From assembly GCF_042477335.2 (NCBI RefSeq), contig NC_091245.1, positions 79,212,501 to 79,276,500 on the forward strand: a DNA stretch of 64,000 nucleotides, read 5' to 3'. The DNA comes from Ovis canadensis. Its lineage: Eukaryota; Chordata; Mammalia; Artiodactyla; Bovidae. A program made the translations under genes and the position numbers. The notes below the pieces were generated by a model. It was not told where the DNA came from, did not search any database, and saw nothing but the letters and a program-made list of their open reading frames with translations. Shown one piece after another: positions 1 to 10,985 of this stretch. Position 1 is the stretch's first letter; each line of letters begins with the position of its first letter.

Positions 1-1104
1 TGATGCCATCCAGCCATTTCATCCTCGGTTGTCCTCTTCTCCTCCTGCCCCCAATCACTCCCAGCATCAGACTCCTTTCCAATGAGTCAACTCTTCGCAT
101 GAGGTGGCCAAAGTACTGGAGCTTCAGCTTTAGCATCATTCCTTCCAAAGAAATCCCAGGGCTGATCTCCTTCAGAATGGACTGGTTGGATCTCCTTGCA
201 GTCCAAGGGACTCTCAAGAGTCTTCTCCAACACCACAGTTCAAAAGCATCAATTCTTTGGTATTCAGCCTTCTTCACAGTCCAACTCTCACATCCATACA
301 CGACCACGACTAGACGGACCTTAGTCGGCAAAGTAATGTCTCTGCTTTTGAATATACTATCTAGGTTGGTCATAACTTTTCTTCCAAGGAGTAAGCGTCT
401 TTTAATTTCATGGCTGCAGTCACCATCTGCAGTGATTTTGGAGCACCCCAAAATTAAGTCTGACATTGTTTCCACTGTTTCCCCATCTATTTCCCATGAA
501 GTGATGGGACCAGATGCCATGATCTTTGTTTTCTGAATGTTGAGCTTTAAGCCAACTTTTTCACTCTCCTCTTTCACTTTCATCAAGAGGCTTTTGAGCT
601 CCTCTTCACTTTCTGCCATAAGGGTGGTGTCATCTGCATATCTGAGGTGATTGAGATTTCTCCTGGCAATCTTGATTCCAGCTTGTGTTTCTTCCAGTTC
701 AGCGTTTCTCATGATGTACTCTGTGTAGAAGTTAAATAAGCAGGGTGACAATATACAGCCTTGACGTACTCCTTTTCCTATTTGGAATCAGTCTGTTGTT
801 CCATGTCCAGTTCTAACTGTTGCTTCCTGACCTGCATACAGATTTCTCAAGAGGCAGGTCAGGTGGTCTGGTATTCCCATCTCTCTCAGAATTTTCCACA
901 GTTTATTGTGTTCCACACGGTCAAAGGCTTTGGCATAGTCAATAAAGCAAAATAGATGTTTTTCTGGAACTCTCTTGCTTTTTCCATGATCCAGTGGATG
1001 TTGGCAATTTGATCTCTGGTTCCTCTGCCTTTTCTAAAACGAGCTTGAACATCAGGGAGTTCATGGTTCACGTATTGCTGAAGTCTGGCTTGGAGAATTT
1101 TGAG
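1..1104 (-). mobile_element. BovB LINE, 3' half, cut by window edge
   Basis: Read on the minus strand this is the downstream half of a BovB (RTE-clade) LINE: late reverse transcriptase, including the Tyr-Ala-Asp-Asp catalytic box, then the C-terminal region. The true 3' end lies left of position 1. Small indels break the frame, so it is dead. At about 1104 the sequence flips abruptly into the 5' leader of a BovB on the plus strand. It shares many non-consensus bases with the copy at 3384-4237, so the two are close relatives. Confidence 0.93.
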
Positions 1105-3383
1105 CCCCAGGTGAGGGCCAGCAGCTGGGAGGAGCAACCAGAGGAGCAGTGGCTGCCCGGGCACAGGAGGGCCTAGAGGAGCTATCCCACGTTGAAGGTC
1201 AGGAATGGTGGCGGTAAGCAGACACCCCTTGTCCAAGATAAGGAGCAGCGGCTGTGCTTTGCTAGAACAGCCATGAAGAGATACCCCATGCCCAAGGTAA
1301 GAGAAACCCAAGTAAGATGGTAGGTGTTGCAAGAGGGCATCAGAAGGCAGACACACTGAAACCATACTCACAGAAGACTAGTCAATCTAATCACACTAGG
1401 ACCACAGCCTTGTCTAACTCAATGAAACCAAGCCATGCTGGTGGGGCAACCCAAGATGGGCGGGTCATGGTGGAGAGGTCTGACAGAATGTGGTCCACTG
1501 GAGAAGGGAATGGGAAGCCACCTCAGTATTCTTGCCATGAGAACCCCACAAACAGTATGAAAAGGCAAAATGATAGGATACCAAAAGAGGAACTCCCCAG
1601 GTCAGTAGGTGCCCAGTATGCTACTGGAGATCAGAGGAGAAATAACTCCAGAAAGAATGAAGGGATGGAGCCAAAACAAAAACAATACCCAGCTGCGGAT
1701 GTGGCTGGTGAGAGAAGTAAGGTCCAATGCTGTAAAGAGCAATATTGCATAGCAACCTGGAATGTCAGGTCCATGAATCAAGGCAAATTGGAAGTGGTCA
1801 AACAAGAGATGGCAAGGGTGAATGTCGACATTCTAGGAATCAGCGAACTAAAATGGACTGGAATGGGTGAATTTAACTCAGATGACCATTATTTCTACTA
1901 CTGCAGGCAGGAATCCCTCAGAAGAAATGGAGTAGCCATCATGGTCAACAAAAGAGTCCGAAATGCAGTACTTGGATGCAATCTCAAAAACGACAGAATG
2001 ATCTCTGTTCGTTTTCAAGGCAAAGCATCCAATATCACGGTAATCCAAGTCTATGCCCCAACCAGTAACACTGAAGAAACTGAAGCTGAACAGTTTTATG
2101 AAGACCTACAAGACTTTTAGAACTAACACCCCAAAAAGATGTCCTTTTCATTATAGGAGACTGGAATGCAAAATAGGAAGTCAAGAAACACCTGGAGTAA
2201 TGGGCAAATTTGGCCTTGGAATGTGGAATGAAGCAGGGCAAAGACTAATGGAGTTTTGCCAAGAAAATGCACTGGTCAGAGCAAACACCCTCTTCCAACA
2301 ACACAAGAGAAGACTCTACACATGGACATCACCAGATGATCAACACCGAAATCAGATTGATTATATTCTCTGCAGAAAAAGATGGAGAAGCTCTATACAG
2401 TCAGCAAAAACAAGACCAGGAGCTGACTGTGGCTCAGATCATGGACTCCTTATTACCAAATTCAGACTTCAATTGAAGAAAGTAGGGAAAACTACTAGAC
2501 CATTCAGGTATGACCTAAATCAAATCCCTATGATTACACAGTGGAAGTGAGAAATAGATTTAAGGGACTAGATCTGATAGATAGATAGAGTGCCTGATGA
2601 ACTCTGGACTGAGGCTCATGACATTGTACAGGAGACAGGGATCAAGACCATCCCCATGGAAAAGAAATGCAAAAAAGCAAAATGGCTGTCTGGGGAGGCC
2701 TTACAAATAGCTGTGAAAGAAGAGAAGTGAAAAGCCAAGGAGAAAAGGAAAGATGTAAGCATCTGAATGCAGAGTTCCAAAGAATAGCAAGAAGAAATAA
2801 GAAAGCCTTCTTTAGTGATCAATGCAAAGAAATAGAGGAAAACAACAGAATGGGAAAGACTAGAGATCACTTCAGAAAATTAGAGATACCAAGGGAACAT
2901 TTCATGCAAAGATGGGCTCGATAAAGGACAGAAATGGTATGGACCTAACAGAAACCGAAGATATTAAGAAGAGGTGGCAAGAATACATCGAAGAACTGTA
3001 CAAAAAAGATGTTCAAGACCCAGATAATCACGATGATGTGATCATTAATCTAGAGCCAGACATCTTGGAATGTGAAGTCAAGTAGGCCGTAGAAAGCATC
3101 ACTATGAACAAAGCTAGTAGAGGTGATGGAATTCCAGTTAAGCTGTTTCAAATCCTGAAAGATGACGCTGTAAAAGTGCTGCACTCAATATGGCAGCAAA
3201 TTTGGAAAACTCAGCAGTGGCCACAGGACTGGAAAAGGTCAGTTTTCATTCCAATTCCAAAGAAAGGCAATGCCAAAGAATGCGCAAACTACCGCACAAT
3301 TGCACTCATCTCACATGCTAGTAGTGTAATGCTCAAAATTCTCCAAGCCAGGCTTCAGCAATACGTGAACCGTGAACTCCCTT
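1105..3383 (+). mobile_element. BovB LINE, 5' half (inverted relative to 1-1104)
   Basis: Plus-strand BovB starting in a GC-rich 5' leader with two loosely repeated units around 'caaggtaag', then the AP-endonuclease domain and the start of the reverse transcriptase, ending within 'cgtgaactcc'. About 50 bp of this end is also present at the start of the minus-strand half at 1055-1104. Inverted 5' part abutting a same-element 3' part is the structure expected of twin-primed reverse transcription. To the right it runs straight into a third BovB segment, which looks like the insertion target. Confidence 0.9.
1740..2550 (+). pseudogene. BovB AP-endonuclease domain, frameshifted
   Basis: Remnant of the target-nicking endonuclease of BovB. 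Visible family motifs are 'ATWNVRS' (Asn), 'ISELKWTG' (Glu), 'VQVYAP'-like and, in another frame, 'TWTSPD' and 'GSDH'. A one-base loss near 2116 stops the first frame at 2118-2120. A second loss just after the Gly-Asp-Trp-Asn-Ala box shifts the frame again. It cannot encode a working enzyme. BovB membership is clear. Confidence 0.85.
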
Positions 3384-4237
3384 TCAGTCCAAGGGACTCT
3401 CAAGAGTCTTCTCCAACACCACAGTTCAAAAGCATCAATTCTTCGGTGCTCAGCTTTCTATATAGTCCAACTCTCACATCCATACATGACTACCTGAGAT
3501 ACCATAGCCTTGACTAGATGGACCTTTGTTGACAAAGTAATGTCTCTGCTTTTCAATATGCTATCTAGGTTGGTCATAACTTTCCTTCCAAGGAGTAAGC
3601 GTCTTTAATTTCATGGCTGCAGTCACCATTTGCAGTGATTTTGGACCCCCAAAATTAAGTCTGACACTGTTTCCACTGTTTCCTCATCTATTTCCCATGA
3701 AGTGATGGGACCGGATGCCATGATCTTTGTTTTCTGAATGTTGAGCTTTAAGCCAACTTTTTCACTCTCCTCTTTCACTTTCATCAAGAGGCTTTTGAGC
3801 TCCTCTTCACTTTCTGCCATAAGGGTGGTGTCATCTGCATATCTGAGGTGATTGAGATTTCTCCTGGCAATCTTGATTCCAGCTTGTGTTTCTTCCAGTT
3901 CAGCGTTTCTCATGATGTACTCTGTGTAGAAGTTAAATATGCAGGGTGACAATATACAGCCTTGACGTACTCCTTTTCCTATTTGGAACCAGTCTGTTGT
4001 TCCATGTCCAGTTCTAACTGTTGCTTCCTGACCTGCATACAGATTTCTCAAGAGGCAGGTCAGGTGGTCTGGTATTTCCATCTCTCTCAGAATTTTCCAC
4101 AGTTTATTGTGTTCCACACGGTCAAAGGCTTTGGCATAGTCAATAAAGCGAAATAGATGTTTTTCTGGAACTCTCTTGCTTTTTCCATGATCCAGCGGAT
4201 GTTGGCAATTTGATCTCTGGTTCCTCTGCCTTTTCTA
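3384..4237 (-). mobile_element. BovB LINE segment (reverse transcriptase part)
   Basis: Minus-strand BovB continuing to 5621 after a short L1 interruption at 4238-4362. Its 3' end is cut at 'cagtccaaggg', where the 1105-3383 segment joins, which fits that element having inserted here. By eye about 97-98% of bases match the 330-1030 segment in the shared region, including private variants such as 'gtgttccacacgg'. Confidence 0.92.
3623..4117 (-). pseudogene. BovB reverse transcriptase fragment, open frame
   Basis: A 164-codon minus-strand frame from the core of the BovB reverse transcriptase. It carries the 'QGCILSP' box and, about 50 residues on, 'RYADDTTLMAE', which holds the catalytic aspartates. 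This is the longest uninterrupted RT piece in the 5' cluster. It lacks the upstream fingers (cut by the L1 insertion) and the C-terminus, so it is a fossil and not a gene. Confidence 0.8.
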
Positions 4238-4362
4238 TAACCCAGAGAGATGTTGTGGGGAGGGAGGTGGGAGGGGGGTTCATGTTTGGGAACGCATGTA
4301 AGAATTAAAGATTTTAAAATTTAAAAAATAAAAAACTAAAAAAAAAAAAAGAAAAAAAGAAA
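4238..4362 (+). mobile_element. L1 (bovine type) 3' end, 5'-truncated
   Basis: Begins 'cccagagagatg', continues with a G-rich 'gggagggaggtgggagg' run typical of the bovine L1 3' end, and finishes in a 40-bp A-rich tail. It sits inside the minus-strand BovB, which resumes at 'accagcttgaac'. The same family recurs at 23839. Confidence 0.75.
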
Positions 4363-5621
4363 ACCAGCTTGAACATCAGGGAGTTCACGGTTCACATAGT
4401 GCTGAAGCCTGGCTTGGAGAATTTTGAACATTACTTTACTAGCATGTGAGATGAGTGCAATTGTGCGGTAGTTTGCGCATTCTTTGGCATTGCCTTTCTT
4501 TGGAATTGGAATGAAAACTGACCTTTTCCAGTCCTGTGGCCACTGCTGAGTTTTCCAAATTTGCTGCCATATTGAGTGAAGCACTTTCACAGCGTCATCT
4601 TTCAGGATTTGAAATAGCTCTACTGGAATTCCATCACCTCCACTAGCTTTGTTTGTAGTGATGCTTTCTAAGGCCCACTTGACTTCACATTTAGGATGTC
4701 TGGCTCTAAATGAGTGATCACACCATCGTGATTATCTGGGTCGAGAAATTCTTTTTTGTACTGTTCTATGTATTCTTGCCATCTCTTCTTAATATCTTCT
4801 GCTTCTATTAGGTCCAGACCATTTTTGTCCTTTATTGAGCTTATCTTTGCATGAAATGTTCTCTTGGTATCTCTAATTTTCTTGAAGAGATCTCTAGTCT
4901 TTCCCATTCTGTTGTTTTCCTCTATTTCTTTGCATTGATCGCTGAAGAAGGCTTTCTTTCTCTTGCTATTCTTTGGAACTCTGCATTCAGATGCTTACAT
5001 CTTTCCTTTTCTCCTTGGCTTTTCACCTCTCTTCTTTTCTCAGCTATTTGTAAGGCCTCCCCAGACAGCCATTTTGCTTTTTTGCATTTCTTTTCCATGG
5101 GGATGGTCTTGATCCCTGTCTCCTGTACAATGTCATGAGCCTCAGTCCAGAGTTCATCAGGCAATCTATCTATCTATAAGATCTAGTCCCTTAAATCTAT
5201 TTCTCACTTCCACTGTATAATCATAAGGGATTTGATTTAGGTCATACCTGAATGGTCTAGTAGTTTTCCCTACTTTCTTCAATTGAAGTCTGAATTTGAT
5301 AATAAGGAGTCCATGATCTGAGCCACAGTCAGCTCCTGGTCTTGTTTTTGTTGACTGTATAGAGCTTCTCCATCTTTTGCTGCAGAGAATATAATCAATC
5401 TGATTTCGGTGTTGACCATCTGGTGATGTCCATGTGTAGAGTCTTCTCTTGTGTTGTTGGAAGAGGGTGTTTGCTCTGACCAGTGCATTTTCTTGGCAAA
5501 ACGCTATTAGTCTTTGCCCTGCTTCATTCCACATTCCAAGGCCAAATTTGCCTGTTACTCCAGGTGTTTCTTGACTTCCTACTTTTGCATTCCAATCCCC
5601 TATAATGAAAAGGACATCTTT
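4363..5621 (-). mobile_element. BovB LINE segment (endonuclease to early RT)
   Basis: Continuation of the 3384-4237 copy towards its 5' side: linker and AP-endonuclease region on the minus strand ('TWTSPDGQHRNQ' is legible). It stops near 'gacatcttttt', so the 5' leader and first endonuclease motifs are absent. Its sequence is the near-identical inverse of about 2130-3383 and shares the GATA-repeat variant at 5164-5176 with 2576-2588. Confidence 0.9.
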
Positions 5622-5758
5622 TTAGAACTAACACCCAAAAAAGATATCCAAGGAGTAAGTGTGTTTTAATTTCATGACTGCAATCACCATATGCTGTGAT
5701 TTTGGAGCCCAGGAAAATAAAGTCAGCCACTGTTTCCCCATCTATTTGGCCATCCTCA
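5622..5758 (-). mobile_element. BovB, scrambled 5' junction
   Basis: A flipped 13-bp piece ('agaactaacaccc') between inverted copies of an A/T-rich 12-mer, then about 105 bp of minus-strand BovB from much further downstream in the element (the region after the YADD box). The out-of-order join points to template switching or a later rearrangement. Confidence 0.7.
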
Positions 5759-5772
5759 AAAGTTTTCCATTA

Positions 5773-6133
5773 TGTAAGTTTGTTAGGGTTGCTGTAACAA
5801 AATTCCAGAGATTGAGGTTGCTCAAAGAATAGGGGTTAGTTTTCTAATAGTTCTCAAAGTTGGAAGTCCAATATCAAGATGTTGGCAGGTTTGGTTTTTC
5901 CTCTCTCTTTGGTTTGCAGATGGCCACCTGTGCCCTCATGTGGTCTCCTCTCTGTGAAAGTTGATCCCTGATGTGTTTCCCTGTGTCCTAATCTTGTAGG
6001 AACATCAGTCCCACCCTAAGGGCCTCTTTTTAACTTAATTACCTCTCTAAAGGCCTCCTCTCCAACTACAGTCACATTCTGAGTTAGGAATTCAATGTAT
6101 GAATTTTGGGGGGACACCATTCAGCCTGTGGTA
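5773..6133 (-). mobile_element. Solo LTR, MaLR (MLT1/MST-like)
   Basis: Antisense copy of an old mammalian MaLR long terminal repeat. It starts 'tgtaagtttgttagggttgctgtaac', contains the 'aagtccaatatcaag' and 'aacttaattacctc' blocks, and ends near 'attttggggggacaccattcagcc'. No internal retroviral sequence adjoins it. Strongly diverged; subfamily not assigned. Confidence 0.75.
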
Positions 6134-6925
6134 TCCCAATTTGGTGTTGCAAAGTAACTCTACCTAAAATAGGTCTACTGCAGACCTCTGTCATAGCTCC
6201 TAAAACTGAATTAAAGAGGATGAGGTGGAAATGGTGCTAAAAGTCAGGGAGAGCAGTAGTATTATATTTCTTTGGCAGTTCCTGATGCACCCCAATAGCC
6301 AAGGGGCATGGAGAGCAGGATTGAGGGAGAGGATTGATAAGAGATAGGTAATTAAAAGTTGATATTCAGGGTTGAGCTCTAGTCCTTGGTGGTGGATGGA
6401 GAGTTAGACAAGGAAAGTGAGACACAAGCACAAAAATTCAGGGAATGCTAAAGTTCAGAAGCTCCCTGCACCCAGGCCTACTTCTAGGTACACCAGATAT
6501 GCAGGCTGTCTGCATTGAGACTCAGACCCAGGCTTCACGTTGACAATTGGATTGGTGCTCCTAGTCAATACTACCTGCCTTAATTGATTTTGGAATGGAG
6601 AGTAATTCTTACCTCTGGGGACCAAGAATCAGCATAGTCAGAGGTTGCTCCTAATTCCAAGAAATTCAAGTCTGTTGAATCACTTAAAAATATAAGTGGT
6701 ACTTTCCACACCATAGAAAGTAATCATGTCTAATTCCTTGAAATATACCAATATACAAAATTCCATAAAAGCTAAACTCTTCCTTCCAAGATTCACTAAA
6801 AGTCAAAACATTATTTCAATGAAATTTTGCTTAGAGAAGTGAGAATAATTGCTTTATTCTTTGTGAACTCTTTTATCAATGATATGATTAGATGATTTTG
6901 CAGTTTTACATTTTGGGGAGAATAA
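6134..6925. other. Gene-free, no recognised feature
   Basis: No coding signal, RNA gene or repeat that I recognise. Confidence 0.5.
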
Positions 6926-7120
6926 GTAAGTGAAAGTCACTCAGTCATGTCTGACTCTTTGCGACCCCATGGACCATACAGTCCATGGATTTCTCTGGGC
7001 CAGGATACTGGAGTGGGTAGCCATTCCCTTCTCCAGGGGATCTTCCCAACCCAAGGATTGAACCCAGGTCTCCTGCATTGCAGGTGGATTCTTTACCAGC
7101 TGAGCTACCAAGAAAGCCCT
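6926..7120 (-). mobile_element. Bov-tA SINE, full-length
   Basis: Antisense: BovB-like tail ('cactcagtcatgtctgactc') first, tRNA-derived head last ('accagctgagctacc'). Flanking 'ataagtaag'/'ataattaag' may be a decayed target-site duplication. Confidence 0.93.
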
Positions 7121-7474
7121 TTTATAATTAAGGTTTAAAACAAACAATATACCTTGGATTTGTTTTAAAATCACCCAGTTTATATAATGGACTTTATGTC
7201 TTTTGACTCCCTCAGTGGATAAGGCTAATGAGAGGCAGAGCCCACATTCTTGTTACAGTAGCTCAGGGGGTCTGATCCTCTCTTCTTCCATGCCCTGGCA
7301 TCAGAGCTGCTGTTCTGTGACAGTGGTATTTCATTCAGCCCCTGTGGACTCCAGCTCCATATCACAGAAACTGTTTAGACATTCTTTGTAGCCAGCGTCC
7401 AAGGGTAGCCAATCCATACAGCTCCTGTAGCATATTGTCAGCTGCGATTTCTGTTGTCCAAGCTTCTTTGGCTG
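7121..7474. other. Gene-free, no recognised feature
   Basis: Short open frames only. Nothing recognised. Confidence 0.4.
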
Positions 7475-7660
7475 ATTTTTTAAAATTGAGGTATAATCAG
7501 CATATAACAATGTATTGGTTCAGACGTACATCATGATTCAATATTGTTTACATTGCAAAACGATCACCGTGATAAGACTAGTTAACATCCACTACCTTGC
7601 ATAGTTGCAAAAAAAAAAGCTTTTCTTCTGATGAAAACTTTTAAGATCTACTCCTTCCTT

Positions 7661-8050
7661 TAGTTAGTTAGTTAGTTAGTTCAGCCGCTCAGTCGTGTCC
7701 GACTCTTTGCGACCCCATGAATGGCAGCACGCCAGACCTCCCTGTCCATCACCAACTCCCGAAGTTCACTCAGACTCACGTCCATCGAGTCCGTGATGCC
7801 ATCCAGCCATCTCATCCACTGTTGTCCCCTTCTCCTCCTGCCCCCAATTTCTCCCAGCATCAGAGTCTTTTCCAAAAGTTATGACCAACCTAGATAGCAT
7901 ATTCAAAAGCAGAGACATTATTTTACCAACTAAGGTCCATCTAGTCAAGGCTATGGTGTTTCCAGTGGTCATGTATGGATGTGAGAGTTGGACTATGAAG
8001 AAGGCTGAGCACCGAAGAATTGATGCTTTTGAACTGTGGTGTTGGAGAAG
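7661..8050 (-). mobile_element. BovB LINE with inverted 5' part
   Basis: The minus-strand 3' end of BovB with a (TTAG)n-like tail (7661-7878) is joined to a plus-strand piece from further upstream in the element (7879-8050, 'NLDSIFKSRD' to 'FELWCWRR'). About 110 bp of element between the two is missing. The target-site duplication 'actccttcctt' (7650-7660 and 8051-8061) shows that both parts arrived in one event. Confidence 0.9.
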
Positions 8051-8395
8051 ACTCCTTCCTTAGCAACTTTCAAATATGCAATGCAGTTTCATTAGCTATA
8101 GTCACCATGCTGCATATTACATCCCTGCGACATCTATTTTGTGACGTTTTTGTCTTTTTGAGCCCTTTCCCTCATTTCTCCTACACCCCAGTCTCTGGCA
8201 ACCACTAATCTCTGTATCTGTAAACTTGGGTGTTTTGTCTTCCTCTTTTTTTTTTTATTGCATACATAAAGGAGATCATACAGTGTTTATCTCCGTATGA
8301 TTTATCTCTTACCATAATACCTTTGAGGTCCACTCCTGATGTTGAAAATAGCAAAATTTCCTTCTTTTTTATGACTGAATAATATTCCTATAAAT

Positions 8396-8842
8396 CAGTT
8401 CAGTTCAGTACAGTCACTCAGTCATGTCGACTCTTTGCGACCCCATGAATTGCAGCACGCCAGGCCTCCCTGTCTATCACCAACTCCCTGAGTTCACCCA
8501 AACTCATGTCCATCAAGTTGGTGATACCATCCAGCCATCTCATCCTCTGTTGTCCCCTTCTCCTCCTGCCCTCAATCCCTCACAGCATCAGGGTCTTTTC
8601 CAATGAGTCAGCTCTTCGCATGAGGTGGCCAAAGTACTGGAGTTTCAGCTTCAGCATCAGTCCTTCCAATGAACACTCAGGACCAATATCCTTTAGGATG
8701 GACTGGTTGGATCTCCTTGCAGTCCAAGGGACTCTCAAGAGTCTTCTCCAACACCACAGTTCAAAAGCATCAATTCTTTGGCACTCAGCTTTCTTCACAG
8801 TCCAACTCTCACATCCATACATGACCACTGGAAAAACCTTAG
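8396..8842 (-). mobile_element. BovB LINE 3' end, 5'-truncated
   Basis: About 450 bp of the BovB 3' end, starting with the (CAGTT)n tail and ending in 'ccactggaaaaacc'. It interrupts the old L1. Confidence 0.93.
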
Positions 8843-9198
8843 CCTATGTATGCATAAACTGCATTTTCTTTATTCATTGTCCCTTGATGGAAATTAAATT
8901 GTTTCCATGTCTTGGCTATTGCAAATAATGCTGCAATTAGCATGGGGATGCACATATCTATTTTATTTAGTGTTTTTGGTTTTTTAAGATAAATACAAGA
9001 AGTGGAGTTGCTGAGTGAACCTCCATAATCTTGCCCACAGTGGTTGCACTAATTTATATTCTCACCAACAGAACACAAGTCTTCTCTTCTCTCAACATTA
9101 TTGTCAACACTTTTCATTGTTGTCTTTTTGATAATAGCCATTTTCGTAGGTATGAGGGACCATCTCACTGTGGTCTTGATTTACATTTCTCTAATGCT

Positions 9199-9992
9199 CA
9201 GATATGCAGATGACACCACTCTTATGGCAGAAAGTGAAGAGGAACTCAAAAGCCTCTTGATGAAAGTGAAAGAGGAGAGTGAAAAAGTTGGCTTAAAGCT
9301 CAACATTCAGAAAATGAAGACCATGGCATCCGGTCACATCACTTCATGGGAAATAGATGGGGAAACAGTGGAATCAGTGTCAGACCTTATTTTTTTGGGC
9401 TCCAAAATCACTGCAGATGGTGATTGCAGCCATGAAATTAAAAGACGCTTACTCCTTAGAAGAAAAGTTACTAGCAACCTAGATAGTATATTCAAAAGCA
9501 GAGACATTACTTTGCTGACTAAGGTCCGTCTAGTCAAGGCTATGGTTTTTCCAGTAGTCATGTATGGATGTGAGAGTTGGACTGTGAAAAAGGCTGAGCG
9601 CCGAAGAATTGATGCTTTTGAACTGTGGTGTTGGAGACGACTCTTGAGAGTCCCTTGGACTGCAAGGAGATCCAACCAGTCCATTCTGAAGGAGATCAGC
9701 CCTGGGATTTCTTTGGAAGGAATGATGCTGAAGCTGAACCTCCAGTACTTTGGCCTCCTCATGCGAAGAGTTGACTCACTGGAAAAGACTCTGATGCTGG
9801 GAGTGATTGGGGGCAGAAGCAGAAGGGGATGACAGAGGATAAGATGGCTGGATGGCATCACTGACTCGATGGATGTGAGTCTGAGTGAACTCTGGGAGTT
9901 GGTGATGGACAGGGAGGCCTGGCGTGCTGCAATTCATGGGGTTGCAAAGAGTTGGACACGACTGAGCGACTGAACTGAACTGAACTGAACTG
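9199..9992 (+). mobile_element. BovB LINE 3' part, 5'-truncated
   Basis: About 790 bp in sense orientation from 'RYADDTTLMAES' to the (ACTGA)n tail. The reading frame stays open to 9832. It is preceded in frame by translated antisense L1, giving a fortuitous 243-codon chimera from 9101. The L1 resumes at 'gattagtgat', with 'aatg' repeated on both sides. Confidence 0.93.
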
Positions 9993-10222
9993 AATGATTA
10001 GTGATTTTGAGCATTTTTCATGTACTCATTGGTCATATGTGTGTCTTCTTTGGAAAAATGTCTACTCAGGTGTTCTGTCCATTTTTTAATTGGGTTGTTT
10101 CTTTGCTACTGAGTTGTATGAATTCTTTATATATTTGGGATATTAAGATCGTATCAGATATATAATTTGCAAGAATGTTCTCCAATTCAGTAGGTTGCCT
10201 TTCATTTTGTTGGTAGTTCATC

Positions 10223-10764
10223 ATTGGATTTCAAATGAGTTTTAAAATAATTTAGTAGAGTTAGTTTCTCTTGCCCTTATAAATAAAACTTAGTACAGTA
10301 TTTTCTTTTATCTTAACAATTTTAAAAATTATTGACAGTAGTCTGGGGGTCTCATCATAATTATGTGTCATTAATTGGTTATAAAAAAGAAATATTGTTA
10401 AAAGGAATAGCATTTATTAATCCAAGCTCTTAACCCTATGTACAGCTAGAGGCTGTACAATGGTAAATGCTTCCTTAATTGCCTTTTCATCATCAAGAAA
10501 TGATTTATGTTTTCTTCAGGTATTGAGTTTATACTTTAATTGATATTGCCAAATATAGATTTCACTATTAAATAACCAAATATTTAATCAATTGGAATGC
10601 TTTAGCCCTTAAATACAAGATAAACAGGGATGCATTAAACAGTTGTCATAGCTCCCACCGGATGACTTTCTTAATTCAAAAAGTCTGGATATTACAGCAA
10701 ATTTTGAGAAAGTGCATTCAAGTGCCCATGACCACCGTGTTTGTATTTAGCCCTTCAGTGAATC
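10223..10764. other. Gene-free, AT-rich
   Basis: Past the end of the recognisable L1. No feature seen. Confidence 0.4.
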
Positions 10765-10985
10765 ATATTTTACCCATGGCACTTATTGAATGCCTGCCAT
10801 GTGCTGGCCTCTGGATGAAGTGCTGGGTACAAAGATGAATAAGACTCCTCGCACAATGCCTGGCAGTGGCAAAAGACCCTCGATTAATGCCTTTTGAATT
10901 AATGACATAATCCCTGCCTCTAAGATCTCTATTCTGTGGGAAAGATGGACACCTAATTGTGACGTTCCATGCTGTGTCAGTGCCC
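10765..10985 (-). mobile_element. L2 LINE fragment
   Basis: Antisense L2 3' end: 'ttattgaatgcctgccatgtgctgg', 'gggtacaaagatgaataag'. Within it, 'gcacaatgcctggcag' to 'gaattaatgac' looks like a second L2/MIR 3' end in the other orientation. Confidence 0.6.

Larger units (their letters stand above)
7475..10222 (-). mobile_element. Old L1 (L1M) 3' region, split in four
   Basis: Antisense L1 pieces at 7475-7650, 8061-8395, 8843-9198 and 9993-10222 read in order through the 3' UTR ('gaggtataatcagcatataac', 'ctgtatctgtaaacttggg') into the end of ORF2 ('gataatagccattttcgtagg', 'tctttatatatttggga'). Three BovB insertions separate them. Diverged and coding-dead. Confidence 0.85.

Noticed and set aside
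3..536. 177-codon plus-strand open frame
   Set aside because: It is the antisense of BovB coding sequence. The same chance frame appears in other antisense BovB copies (8506, 53984).
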